From positions 1 through 35,971 of the forward strand of contig NZ_JAULSI010000047.1 of the NCBI RefSeq assembly GCF_030711405.1: a DNA stretch of 35,971 bases, in the 5' to 3' direction. The translations under genes were made by a program, and so were the position numbers. Shown here piece after piece: positions 13,935-22,299 of the stretch (positions are counted from its first letter, which is position 1; each line of letters opens with the position of its first letter). The notes beneath the pieces were generated by a model, which worked only from the letters and a program-made list of their open reading frames with translations, did no database searches and had not been told where the DNA came from. This DNA comes from Massilia brevitalea (GTDB lineage Bacteria > Pseudomonadota > Gammaproteobacteria > Burkholderiales > Burkholderiaceae_D).

Positions 13935-16793
13935 TTACGCCGCAGCTGCAGCCGCGGCCTGCTCCGGCGGCGTAGCGATCTCGCTTGGCTGCAACCCGCG
14001 GCCCTCGACCAGCAACTGCTCGAACTCCGCCGCCGGCAGCGGGCGGCTGAAATAATAGCCCTGCATTTCGTCGCAGCCGTGGCGGCGCAGGTAGTCGAGC
14101 TGCTCGCCGGTCTCCACGCCCTCGGCGATCACGGCCAGTTTCAGGTTGTGGGCGAGGGCGATGATCGAGGTCACGATGGCTTCGTCGTTGGCGTCGCGCG
14201 TGATGTCGGCAACAAAACTGCGGTCGATCTTCAGCACGTCGATCGGGAAGCGCGACAGGTAAGAGAGGCTCGAGTAGCCGGTGCCGAAGTCGTCGATCGA
14301 CAAATTCACGCCGAGCGCCTTCATGCGGTGCAGCAGCTCGACCGCCGGCGTGATGTCGCTCATGAACAGGCTCTCGGTAAGCTCGATTTCCAGGTATTTC
14401 GGCTCCAGGGCGGTGTCGAGCAGCACCCGTTCCAGGCCCTCGATCAGGTCCGGGGCGCTGAACTGGCGCGCCGACAGATTCACCGCCACGCGCAGCTTGT
14501 CGAAGCCGGCATCCTGCCAGGCCTTGTTCTGGGCGCAGGCGGTGCGCATCACCCAGGCGCCGATCGGCACGATCAGCCCGGTTTCCTCGGCGATGCTGAC
14601 GAAACGCCCAGGCGGCACCATGCCCAGTTCCGGATGCTGCCAGCGGATCAGCGCTTCCATGCCGCAGATCTTGCCGGTCTTCATGTCCAGCTGGGGCTGG
14701 TAATACAGCACGAACTCGTCGCGTTCGAGGGCATTGCGCAATGCGCTTTCGATGCGCACGCGCTCCAGCGATTCCTCGTTCATGGCCGGGGTATAGAACT
14801 GGAAGTTGTTGCGGCCCAGTTTCTTGGCGCGGTACATGGCGATGTCGGCATGCTCGATCAGTTCGTCGGCGCCCGTGCCCTCGCTCGGCAATACGGATAC
14901 GCCGACGCTGCAGGTGACGAAGAATTCCTTGGGGCCGAGCATCACTGGCTGGGCGACGGCATCCATCACGCGCTGCACGATGTCCGGGCTCAGGATTTGC
15001 TCGCCATGCTCGGACAGGATCACCACGAACTCGTCGCCCGACAGGCGCGCCACGGTATCGAGGTCGCGCAGCGAGGAGCGCAATCGCGCCGCCACCGTCA
15101 TCAGGAGCACGTCGCCGGCCTTGTGGCCCATGCTGTCGTTGACGAACTTGAAGCGGTCGAGGTCGATCAGCATCACCCACACCGGCTTGCCGCTGCGGCT
15201 GGCGTAGGCCACGGCCTGTTCCAGGCGGTCCTGCAGCAGCGAGCGGTTCGGCAGGCCGGTCAGCACGTCGTGCTGGGCCACGTGGTGCACGCGCTGCTCG
15301 GTCAGCTTGCGCGCGGTGATGTCCGAGCCGGTGCCGCGGTAGCCGCTGAAGTTGCCGTGCTCGTCGAAGACCGGCTGGCCGCTGACCAGGAACCAGCGCG
15401 TGTCGCCGTTGTCGTCGGCCAGCTGGTACTCGAAGTTCGTGAATGCCTCGCGCGCCTTGACCTGGGCGATGTGGGCCCGGCCGGCTTCGCTTTCTTCCAC
15501 GCCCGCCAGGGCTTCCCAGCGCGTCTTGCCAAGCAGGCGGTCGACCGCGACGCCGGACTTTTCGGCAAAGCCGCCGGTGATGGTCGTGAAGCGCAGGTCG
15601 CGGTCCTGCTCCCAGTACCAGTCGGAGGACATCGCCACCAGTTGGCGGAAGCGCTGCTCGCTGTGCTGCAGGGCCTTTTCGGTGCGTTCGCGCGCCACCA
15701 TGTCGTCGACCAGGCGGCGGTTGGTGCGCTTCAGGTCGGCAGTGCGCTTGCGCACCAGTTGCTGCACGAGACGGGTACGCACGCCCGAGGCCTGTACCCA
15801 GGCCGCGCTGAGCAGGCTGAGCAGGATGCCGCCGGCCAGGATCGCCAGCGAGGCCAGGTGGTCGGCGGCGAAGGGGCGCGGCAGGGCGGTGACTTCCACC
15901 AGCCAGGGGCGGCCGGCCACGTCCAGGGTGTGCACCAGGTTTGACCGGTGCTGCGGCGCCAGCCAGGCGGCCATGGTGTCCTGCGGCAGCGGCGCGCCTT
16001 CGTCGCGGGTGCTGAAGACCAGGTTGGCCGGATCCGGGCGCGCCGCCGCGTACACCGACATCACGATCTGCTTGTCGCCCAGCAGGTTGGCGCCGGCCAG
16101 GACGCTGCTGACCAGTTCGCGCGCGCGCACCACCACGCCGGTGTCGCCGAGCAGCTTGCCGTTGCGGTCGAGCACCGGCATCACGATCTGGAAGCTGGGC
16201 TGGGGCTGTGGGTCCTGGATCAGCGGGAACAGGGCGGTGGCGGCGGCGCGGCCGTCGGCCTGGGCGCGCGCCAGGGCCTGGCCGAACTGCGGACGCACGC
16301 CCACGTCGAAACCGAAGGCGGCTTCGTTGCCGCGCATCGGTTCCAGGTAATACACGATGTGGTAACGCTCGCGCCGCTCGGCCGGCACGCGCCGGCTGTC
16401 GCGCACCTCGCCGATCACCGTGCCCGGCAGGATCTGCTGCAGTTCGGCCTCGACCGCGGGGCGCTCGGCGTCGTCGACCACGCGGTGGAAATTGAAGGCC
16501 TTGATGAAGGGGTGGCGCACCAGCAGCGGCGAGGTAAAGTCGTGGAACTGCTCGCGCGTCACCGGCGCGCCGAGGGCGAACAGCTGGTTGGTGACGGCCG
16601 CGACTTCGACCGCGTCGTGCAGGCCCTGGCGCACCGTGGCCACGCGCTGGTCGGCACGCTGGCTGAAGGAGAGGGCGAGGTTGTCGTATTCAAGATGGCT
16701 CACGCCCACGAACAGCGCGCACGAGGCGGCCAGGCCGGCGCCGAGGGTCAGGACGCTTGCGCGGGTGAGGGAAAACGACAGGCGACGCACCAT
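13935..16793 (-). CDS. CHASE-like/PAS/GGDEF/EAL cyclic-di-GMP protein
   Basis: A 952-residue membrane sensor. An N-terminal helix (about residues 11-32) and a second near 315-335 enclose a periplasmic CHASE-type domain. A PAS domain with PAC motif follows at about 385-500, then GGDEF at 510-675 and EAL at 690-945. The diguanylate cyclase motif is SGDEF (585-589), a common active variant, with the inhibitory I-site RxxD at 576-579 (RDLD). The phosphodiesterase domain shows EAL at 713-715, NLSARQF, ELTES, DDFGTGYSSL, a Lys in DVLKIDRSF and AEGVE, all needed for catalysis. It may therefore both make and break cyclic-di-GMP in response to an extracellular and a PAS signal. The start is uncertain: 16793 places the first helix as a signal anchor; 16850 is an alternative. 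Confidence 0.92.
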   Translation of the reverse strand: MVRRLSFSLTRASVLTLGAGLAASCALFVGVSHLEYDNLALSFSQRADQRVATVRQGLHDAVEVAAVTNQLFALGAPVTREQFHDFTSPLLVRHPFIKAFNFHRVVDDAERPAVEAELQQILPGTVIGEVRDSRRVPAERRERYHIVYYLEPMRGNEAAFGFDVGVRPQFGQALARAQADGRAAATALFPLIQDPQPQPSFQIVMPVLDRNGKLLGDTGVVVRARELVSSVLAGANLLGDKQIVMSVYAAARPDPANLVFSTRDEGAPLPQDTMAAWLAPQHRSNLVHTLDVAGRPWLVEVTALPRPFAADHLASLAILAGGILLSLLSAAWVQASGVRTRLVQQLVRKRTADLKRTNRRLVDDMVARERTEKALQHSEQRFRQLVAMSSDWYWEQDRDLRFTTITGGFAEKSGVAVDRLLGKTRWEALAGVEESEAGRAHIAQVKAREAFTNFEYQLADDNGDTRWFLVSGQPVFDEHGNFSGYRGTGSDITARKLTEQRVHHVAQHDVLTGLPNRSLLQDRLEQAVAYASRSGKPVWVMLIDLDRFKFVNDSMGHKAGDVLLMTVAARLRSSLRDLDTVARLSGDEFVVILSEHGEQILSPDIVQRVMDAVAQPVMLGPKEFFVTCSVGVSVLPSEGTGADELIEHADIAMYRAKKLGRNNFQFYTPAMNEESLERVRIESALRNALERDEFVLYYQPQLDMKTGKICGMEALIRWQHPELGMVPPGRFVSIAEETGLIVPIGAWVMRTACAQNKAWQDAGFDKLRVAVNLSARQFSAPDLIEGLERVLLDTALEPKYLEIELTESLFMSDITPAVELLHRMKALGVNLSIDDFGTGYSSLSYLSRFPIDVLKIDRSFVADITRDANDEAIVTSIIALAHNLKLAVIAEGVETGEQLDYLRRHGCDEMQGYYFSRPLPAAEFEQLLVEGRGLQPSEIATPPEQAAAAAAA

Positions 16794-16916
16794 GTATTGT
16801 TCCAGGAAAATTTGCTTGCCTAAAGGCACCAAAGCCCGGAAGTGTGCCATGGTTCCGCGCTTTTCGCCAACCACTTCCGCGTCCGGTGCGGCAGCCGTCG
16901 GCGCCTGTCGTCCGGA

Positions 16917-17693
16917 TCAGACAGGACGGCGTGCCAGCCAGGCAACCAAGGCGCGCGCCAGCAGGCGGTTCAGGCAGGCCAGGCGCAGGCCGCGGGTCCG
17001 CATCAGGCGCGCATGGCGCTGCACGCCGGGCGCCGGCGCCGAACCGGAATCAGGCCGGCGCGGCGCGCGCAGGGCGAACAGGATGTGGTTGTTGCCGGCG
17101 ATGCCTGCGAACCGGCAGACCCGGTGGTAGAAGGCGGCGTCGACGCGCGCCCGCAGTGCCGCATACTGCGGGTCGTAGCTGAGCAGGTTGGCCACCAGCA
17201 CGCCGCCGTCGCGCAGGGCGCGCCGGCAAGCCGTGTAGAAGCCGGCGCTGCCGAGTTCCGGCGGCATGCCGGCGGCGTCGAAGCCGTCGACCAGGATCAC
17301 GTCGCAGCTGCCTGGTGCGCCGGCAATGAAGCGGGCGGCGTCGGCGTGGATGATGCGCAGGCGCGCATCGTCGGCCGGCACGTGGAATTGCTCGCGCAGG
17401 GCAATCACCTCGGCGCTGATTTCCAGCACCGTGATGCGCGCCTGCGGGAAGTGGCGATAGCAGAACTTGGCCAGCGAGCCGCCGCCCAGGCCGACCATCA
17501 CGATATGGCGCGGCTGCGGCACGAACAGGGCAAAGCACATCATGGCGCGCGAATAGTCGAGCACCAGGGCGTCGGGGCGCGACAGCAGCATCTCGCTCTG
17601 GATATCGCCGGGCACGAATTCCAGCGTGCGGCGGTCGCCGACGGTGCGCACCAGGGGCGCGAGGGACTGTCCCGGATCGGATTCGGAAGGCAT
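16917..17693 (-). CDS. Spermidine synthase-like SAM-fold protein
   Basis: A 258-residue protein with the fold of polyamine aminopropyltransferases/methyltransferases. The glycine motif GLGGGSLAKF (about residues 65-74) is followed by an acidic residue in VLEIS and HADAARFI. The segment ILVDGFDAAGMPPEL replaces the D-S-x-D-P-x-GP motif of true spermidine synthases, so aminopropyl transfer is doubtful and another substrate is likely. The C-terminus is Arg-rich. The start is uncertain (17693 chosen; 17723 has a possible AAGGA site). It lies between two cyclic-di-GMP genes and is divergent from the 91-residue gene, sharing a gap of about 100 bases. Confidence 0.75.
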   Translation of the reverse strand: MPSESDPGQSLAPLVRTVGDRRTLEFVPGDIQSEMLLSRPDALVLDYSRAMMCFALFVPQPRHIVMVGLGGGSLAKFCYRHFPQARITVLEISAEVIALREQFHVPADDARLRIIHADAARFIAGAPGSCDVILVDGFDAAGMPPELGSAGFYTACRRALRDGGVLVANLLSYDPQYAALRARVDAAFYHRVCRFAGIAGNNHILFALRAPRRPDSGSAPAPGVQRHARLMRTRGLRLACLNRLLARALVAWLARRPV

Positions 17694-17733
17694 GGCGCCA
17701 GTATAGCGGGGTGGGCCGGGCATCGTCCTTGCC

Positions 17734-17761
17734 TTGTTTGCAGGCATTAAATTCTGATAAG
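17734..17761 (+). promoter_or_regulatory. Promoter candidate of the 91-residue/GGDEF operon
   Basis: TTGTTT (17734-17739) and GATAAG (17756-17761) are spaced by 16 bases, 29 bases upstream of the start codon at 17791. It is a plausible sigma-70 promoter. Confidence 0.4.
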
Positions 17762-17790
17762 CTGACCCTTGCCCCCACACGGAGTTCTTC

Positions 17791-18066
17791 ATGTTCCTGG
17801 ATCACCCCACGATCACCGCCACCAACAGCCTCACCGAACCCGACCGCATCGAGCGGCTCAACCGCGTGTACGGCTACGAGATGGCGCTGGCCGAGAGCGA
17901 GGGCAATGCCGGCTTCGTCGAGCGGCTGACCCAGCTGCACGACCACAAGGGCACCCTGATCGTGTTCTGGAACGAAGCGCCGGGCGAGCACGACCGCAGC
18001 TGCTGGGAACGCGCCTGGGCCAGCCGGGTCGGCGACGGCACCGTCAACGTCGAACACGAATTCTGA
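17791..18066 (+). CDS. Hypothetical 91-residue protein
   Basis: A 91-residue soluble acidic protein with no signal peptide or membrane segment and no recognised domain. A CGGAG ribosome site precedes the ATG by about 8 bases. Hydrophobic residues alternate in the second half (GTLIVFWNE) as in a small alpha/beta fold. Only 5 bases separate its stop from the GGDEF gene, so they share a transcript. A role in the same signalling pathway is possible but unproven. Confidence 0.75.
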   Translation: MFLDHPTITATNSLTEPDRIERLNRVYGYEMALAESEGNAGFVERLTQLHDHKGTLIVFWNEAPGEHDRSCWERAWASRVGDGTVNVEHEF

Positions 18067-18071
18067 ACATC

Positions 18072-19238
18072 ATGATGAACCTCGATTCCACCACCATGGT
18101 GCTGGTGCTGGCACTCGGCAACCTGGCCCTGTGCAGCCTGCTGTTCTTCTTCGACTACGGCGCCGCGCGCGCGCCAGGCCTGGCCAGCTGGAGCCTGTCG
18201 CGCCAGGTGCAGGCGGCGGCCTGGGTGCTGCTGGCGCTGGGCGGGGCGCGCGTGCTGCCGGAGGCGCTGGCGCTGCCGGCCGGCTGGGCCCTGCTGATCG
18301 GCGGCGTTGCGCTTGAAGCCGGATCGCTGTGGGAAGCGGCCAACCGTCCGCGCTGGCGCCGCGCCATGGTGCCGCTGGCCGTGGCCGCGGTGCTTGTGTT
18401 CCTGGTCTGCTACCTGATCGACGACATCGGCCTGCGCAACCTGGCCGCCTTGCTGCTGCTGGGCGGCTTCTATTTGCTGGCCGCCGCGGCCCTGGCCCAG
18501 GACTGGCGCCAGGCCGGCATGCTGCAGCGCGTGCTGGCGATTACCACCGCGCTGCTGGCGCTGGTGGTCGCCGCGCGCGGCCTGCTGGTGCTGGTCATGC
18601 CCGACGGCTGGCGCTGGCTCTCGCACGAGCTGTTGCGCCAGCTTTCCAGCGCCGCCCTGTATCTGCTGATGCTGGCCGGCGCCTTTGGCTGCCTGCTGCT
18701 GGCGCGCGAACGCCTGCAGGCGGAACTGGCGCGCCTGGAGACAGTCGACACCGTGGCCGACGTGCCGAACCGGCGCGGCTTCTTTGCCGCGCTGGCGCCC
18801 TGGATGGCGCTGGCGCGCCGCCCCGGCCAGCCGACCGCGCTGGTGGTGCTCGACCTCGACGGCTTCAAGCGCGTCAACGACGGCTACGGCCACCCGGCCG
18901 GCGACGTCGTGCTGCGCCACGTCGCCGCCCTGTGCAAGCGCCAGCTGCGCGACAGCGACCAGCTGGCGCGCCTGGTCGGCGGCGAGTTCGCGCTGCTGCT
19001 GCCGCGCACCGGTGGCGCCGAAGCGGCGCTGGTGGCCGAACGCATGCGCGCCGCGATCGAGGCGGCGCCGGTGAAGACCGAGCGCGCCATGATTTCGATG
19101 ACGGCCAGCTTCGGCGTGACCACGATCCGCGCCGACGACAGCAATGCGATCCTGCTGCAGCGCGCCGGCGAAGCGATGCGCGCGGCCAAGGCGGCTGGGC
19201 GCAATCGCGTGATGCAGGCGGAAGAGGGCGCGGTTTGA
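18072..19238 (+). CDS. Membrane GGDEF-domain protein with degenerate active site
   Basis: A 388-residue protein with six or seven hydrophobic helices (about residues 8-215), then a GGDEF-type domain (about 230-385). The domain keeps VVLDLDGFKRVNDGYGH, the metal- and nucleotide-binding segment, and the I-site RxxD as RDSD at 293-296, exactly five residues before the signature. The signature itself is VGGEF at 302-306, where the catalytic third position is Gly instead of Asp/Glu. Cyclase activity is therefore doubtful, and the domain may instead be a cyclic-di-GMP receptor. Two adjacent ATGs (18072, 18075) can start it. It is in one operon with the 91-residue gene. Confidence 0.85.
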   Translation: MMNLDSTTMVLVLALGNLALCSLLFFFDYGAARAPGLASWSLSRQVQAAAWVLLALGGARVLPEALALPAGWALLIGGVALEAGSLWEAANRPRWRRAMVPLAVAAVLVFLVCYLIDDIGLRNLAALLLLGGFYLLAAAALAQDWRQAGMLQRVLAITTALLALVVAARGLLVLVMPDGWRWLSHELLRQLSSAALYLLMLAGAFGCLLLARERLQAELARLETVDTVADVPNRRGFFAALAPWMALARRPGQPTALVVLDLDGFKRVNDGYGHPAGDVVLRHVAALCKRQLRDSDQLARLVGGEFALLLPRTGGAEAALVAERMRAAIEAAPVKTERAMISMTASFGVTTIRADDSNAILLQRAGEAMRAAKAAGRNRVMQAEEGAV

Positions 19239-19338
19239 GCGTTGCGGGCAGGCGGATACGCACGTAAACGCCCCTCCCGTCATCTCCCCGTCACAAACCC
19301 CCGTCATACTGCATGCTGACCTGTCAACACGCCCGCCG

Positions 19339-20322
19339 ATGACCAATTCGCCTGCAGTGCCCCTGTACGCCGCCGTGGAACTCGGCTCGGACAGCTTCCG
19401 CCTGCACGTGGGCAGCGTCGAAGGGGGGCGGGTGCGCGTGGTGGCGACCCTGAGCGAACCGGTGCGGCTGGGCGCCGAACTCGAAGCCGGCGGCAGCATC
19501 GGCGCCGACGCCATGCGCCGCGCCCTCGATTGCCTGGAACGCTTCCGCGCCGTGCTGGCGCTGTGGGCGCCGCGTGCGGTGCGCGTGGTGGCCACCGCCG
19601 CACTGCGCATGGCGCGCAACGCAGCGGTCTTCGTGCCGGCCGCGGCGCGCGCGATCGGCCATCCGGTCGACGTCATCGGCGCCGAGGAAGAAGGGCGCCT
19701 GGTCTACCTCGGCGTTGCAGCTGCGCTAGGCGACGCGCACGAGAACCCAGGCCAGCGCCGCCTGGTCCTCGACATCGGCAGCGGCTCGACCGAACTGGTG
19801 CTGGGGCAGGACGAACGCATCGAGCGCGTGTACTCGTTCGGCGTGGGCGCGCTGCGCCATGGCCTCACCTTCTTCGGCGACGGCATCGGTCCCGGCGCCT
19901 TCGATGCGGCGCTGGACTCCTCGCGCAGCCGCTTCGCCGATGCCGGCGCGGCGCCCGGCATGCGCGGCTGGCCGCGCGCCCATGGCGCCTCGGGCAGCGT
20001 GCGCGCGCTGGCGGAACTGGCCGATGCCTTGCTCGGGCAGGCGCCCAGCCTCGATGCCGGGCGCCTGTACGCGCTGCGCCGCGCGGCCATCGAGGAAGGC
20101 GGCCTGGCAAGGATGGCGGCGCAGTGGCCGCAGGGAGGGCGGGCGGCGCAGGTGGCCGGGGCGCTGGCGATGCTGGTGGCGCTGGTCGAGGAACTCGGCA
20201 TCGACGAGGTGGCGCCGGTGCAGGCGGGCCTGCGCGCCGGCGTCATCCGCACGCTGCAGCGGCGCTGCGAAGAAGAAGCGGGAGGAGCACCCGGCAGGAC
20301 GCCCTACCGGGAATGCGTGTGA
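19339..20322 (+). CDS. Short Ppx/GppA-family phosphatase
   Basis: A 327-residue protein of the ASKHA-fold exopolyphosphatase/guanosine pentaphosphate phosphohydrolase family. It shows the phosphate-binding VELGSDSFRL motif (about residues 13-22, family E/D-x-GS-x-S/T), VVATAALRMARN near 83-94, EEEGRLVYLGV, and DIGSGSTELVLG near 144-155. It ends after the two actin-like lobes; the HD-type C-terminal domain of E. coli Ppx (about 510 residues) is absent, as in short family members. It probably hydrolyses polyphosphate or pppGpp in the cytoplasm. It starts 100 bases after the GGDEF gene, on the same strand. Confidence 0.85.
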   Translation: MTNSPAVPLYAAVELGSDSFRLHVGSVEGGRVRVVATLSEPVRLGAELEAGGSIGADAMRRALDCLERFRAVLALWAPRAVRVVATAALRMARNAAVFVPAAARAIGHPVDVIGAEEEGRLVYLGVAAALGDAHENPGQRRLVLDIGSGSTELVLGQDERIERVYSFGVGALRHGLTFFGDGIGPGAFDAALDSSRSRFADAGAAPGMRGWPRAHGASGSVRALAELADALLGQAPSLDAGRLYALRRAAIEEGGLARMAAQWPQGGRAAQVAGALAMLVALVEELGIDEVAPVQAGLRAGVIRTLQRRCEEEAGGAPGRTPYRECV

Positions 20323-20362
20323 TCGACTATATTGTTTACCTTGTTAAGCAGTGGAATACCCA

Positions 20363-21121
20363 ATGACCAGAAAACCGGTTCCCGACGCGGCGGATGCCAG
20401 GCCGTCGGCACGAACGAAACAGGGCGCACGCGCGTCCGCCGGCGCGGCGGCCAATCCGGCGCCGAAAACCGCCAGGGCGCTGAAAGCGGCTGCGGCCGAC
20501 GTGGCAGTGGCCAAGGCCGGCGCAAGGAAAACCAAAGGCGACACCAAGGCCGCTCCAAAGGCTGCGGCCCCGGAGCCGGCAAAGCGCAGCGCCAGGGCGG
20601 CGCCGAAAGCGGCCGACAAGGCGCCGGCGAAAGCAGTCAAGCCAGCGCCAAAGGCCGGCAAAAGCGTCGCGGCAAAGACGCCCGCAAAGCCGGCCGACAA
20701 GGCGTCCGGACCGGCCAAAGCAAGCGCGAAAGCAAGCACCAGGGTGGCCGCCAAGCCGGCTGCAAAGGCGCCCGCCCGCAGTGCCGCCCGCACTGGGGCC
20801 GATCGGCCCGCCACGGCGGCAAAGACCGCGGCCAAGGCACTGGTCAAGGCGAGCGGCAAGGCCGGCGTACGCGCCGTCCAGGCGCCGGTCGCCGAAACCG
20901 CGCGTCCTTCCCTGGTGCGCGACAGTTTCACCATGCCCGAGCAGGAATACGGGGTGCTGGCCGACGTCAAGCAGGCCTGCCTGAAAGCCGGTTTCGAGGT
21001 CAAGAAGAGCGAGCTGCTGCGCATCGGCGTGGCGCTGGTCGGCCGCCTCGACATGGCCACCCTGCGCCAGGTGCTCGACGGCCTGCCCCAGCTGAAGACC
21101 GGGCGCCCGCCCAGCCAGTAA
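20363..21121 (+). CDS. Histone H1-like Lys/Ala-rich protein with C-terminal domain
   Basis: A 252-residue protein. Residues 1-185 are a low-complexity tail of Lys, Ala and Pro in short AAKPAxK-like repeats, as in bacterial histone H1 homologues that bind DNA non-specifically. Residues about 190-252 form a folded module (FTMPEQEYGVLADVKQACLK... and GVALVGRLDMATLRQVL), predicted helical; it looks like a conserved domain but I cannot name it. A longer GTG start at 20351 is possible; ATG 20363 was chosen. It converges with the small HTH-like gene. The likely role is nucleoid condensation, inferred from composition. Confidence 0.75.
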   Translation: MTRKPVPDAADARPSARTKQGARASAGAAANPAPKTARALKAAAADVAVAKAGARKTKGDTKAAPKAAAPEPAKRSARAAPKAADKAPAKAVKPAPKAGKSVAAKTPAKPADKASGPAKASAKASTRVAAKPAAKAPARSAARTGADRPATAAKTAAKALVKASGKAGVRAVQAPVAETARPSLVRDSFTMPEQEYGVLADVKQACLKAGFEVKKSELLRIGVALVGRLDMATLRQVLDGLPQLKTGRPPSQ

Positions 21122-21133
21122 GCGGCAACAACC

Positions 21134-21153
21134 GGCGGGCTGGCAAGCCCGCC
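21134..21153. terminator. Bidirectional terminator candidate
   Basis: A perfect 8-bp stem (GGCGGGCT / AGCCCGCC) with a GGCA loop lies midway between two convergent genes (stops at 21121 and 21171). The flanks are only weakly T-rich on either strand (AACTCTCTACTT on plus, GGTTGTTG on minus). Confidence 0.5.
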
Positions 21154-21170
21154 AACTCTCTACTTCTCCG

Positions 21171-21458
21171 CTAGTGGATCGACGCGCTGGTCAGCTCCTT
21201 CAGTTCGCGGATCGAAATGTTCGACTTCTCGTGCATGCGCAGCAGGATCGTGGCGCCGACGTTCAGCTTGCGGTGGCGGATCTTGCTGATGATCGGGGGC
21301 TGGACTTCCAGCACCCGGCACAGTTCGGCGTCATTCTTCAAATGCAGCTTTTCAATAAGGGTGTCGAGCAGCTTGTTCGGGACGAAGCTCGACGGCTCGA
21401 GGGCGCGCGCGCGGTGCATCGCGGCCAGCATTTCCTGTTTTTTTTGGCGTACGTTCAT
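21171..21458 (-). CDS. Small helix-turn-helix-like protein
   Basis: A 95-residue, mostly helical protein. The segment around residues 40-70 (DAELCRVLEVQPPIISKIRHRKLNV) reads as a Cro/C1-type helix-turn-helix, with PPIISKIRHRK as the recognition helix, so it is probably a small DNA-binding regulator. A strong GGAGGAG ribosome site lies 5 bases before ATG 21458; the longer open frame upstream is Arg-rich non-coding sequence. The 182-base leader holds a 15-bp palindrome at 21586-21600 that could be its own or another regulator's site. Confidence 0.75.
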   Translation of the reverse strand: MNVRQKKQEMLAAMHRARALEPSSFVPNKLLDTLIEKLHLKNDAELCRVLEVQPPIISKIRHRKLNVGATILLRMHEKSNISIRELKELTSASIH

Positions 21459-21585
21459 GTACTCCTCCAAATACTGAATCTGGTTGAGGGGACAGGACCG
21501 TCTTGGAAGCGCCCGATGTTGTGTTAGCTTATGCGTGCGGGTCGTTGTGATATTACTACGCCTCCGCGCAGTACGACGCACTTTT

Positions 21586-21600
21586 CGCACGTAACGTGCG
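21586..21600. promoter_or_regulatory. Palindrome upstream of the HTH-like gene
   Basis: CGCACGT-A-ACGTGCG is a perfect 7-1-7 inverted repeat in the gap between the ABC ATPase stop (21641) and the HTH-like gene. It could be an operator, or part of the 3' structure of the ABC operon transcript. Confidence 0.4.
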
Positions 21601-21640
21601 GCATCATCGTTCTTTCTGCCAGGAACTTAGCGATGCAAGC

Positions 21641-22285
21641 TCAGGCGGCTTGCAACCCGGAACGGGTCAGCAGCAAGACCTGGTCCGCCATCTCGGCCGC
21701 GGCATGCGAGTGGGTGACCATGATGGCGCCGGCGCCGGTCGCCTTGATTTCGCTGCGCAGCAGCTGCAGGATGCCGGCCGCCGTATCCGGATCGAGGTTC
21801 CCGGTCGGCTCGTCGGCCAGCAGCAGGGCGGGCCGGTGCACCAGGGCGCGCGCGATCGCCACCCGCTGCAGTTCGCCGCCCGAGAGCTGGCGCGGGAAGT
21901 CGCCGCCGCGTCCGCCCAATCCCACCGCCGCCAGCATGTAGTCGGCACGCGCGCCGGTTTCGCGGTTCAGGAGCAGCGGCAGCGCCACGTTCTGGCGCAG
22001 CGTCAGGTGCGGCAGCACGTGGAAGGCCTGGAAAATGAAACCCATGCGCGTGCGGCGCAGGCGGGTGGCGGCATCGTCGTCGAGCGCCGCCATCGGCAGG
22101 CCGTCGACCAGCACCTCGCCGCTGTCGGGAGCATCGAGTCCCGCGATCAGGTTCAGCAGGGTCGACTTGCCGACCCCCGATTCGCCCATGATGGCGATGA
22201 ACTTCCCCGCTTCGAAACGGTGCGACAGCTTGGCCAGGACAGTGCGTCCGCCGTAGGTCTTGGTAAGGTCGCGCAGTTCGAGCAT
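21641..22285 (-). CDS. ABC transporter ATP-binding protein (LolD/MacB-like)
   Basis: A 214-residue nucleotide-binding subunit. Walker A GESGVGKST is at residues 34-42, the signature is LSGGELQRVAIARA, Walker B is LLLADEPTGNLD and the H-loop is MVTHSH. The DEPTGNLD wording is typical of the LolD/MacB/FtsE branch and not of PhnC. It starts 14 bases after the second permease stop, so it is the last gene of the PhnD/C/E/E operon and gives it two different ATPases. It might serve a separate process, since no LolC/MacB permease is adjacent. An upstream extension of the frame lies inside the permease gene and was ignored. Confidence 0.85.
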   Translation of the reverse strand: MLELRDLTKTYGGRTVLAKLSHRFEAGKFIAIMGESGVGKSTLLNLIAGLDAPDSGEVLVDGLPMAALDDDAATRLRRTRMGFIFQAFHVLPHLTLRQNVALPLLLNRETGARADYMLAAVGLGGRGGDFPRQLSGGELQRVAIARALVHRPALLLADEPTGNLDPDTAAGILQLLRSEIKATGAGAIMVTHSHAAAEMADQVLLLTRSGLQAA

Positions 22286-22299
22286 GGGCAGCTTGTCGG

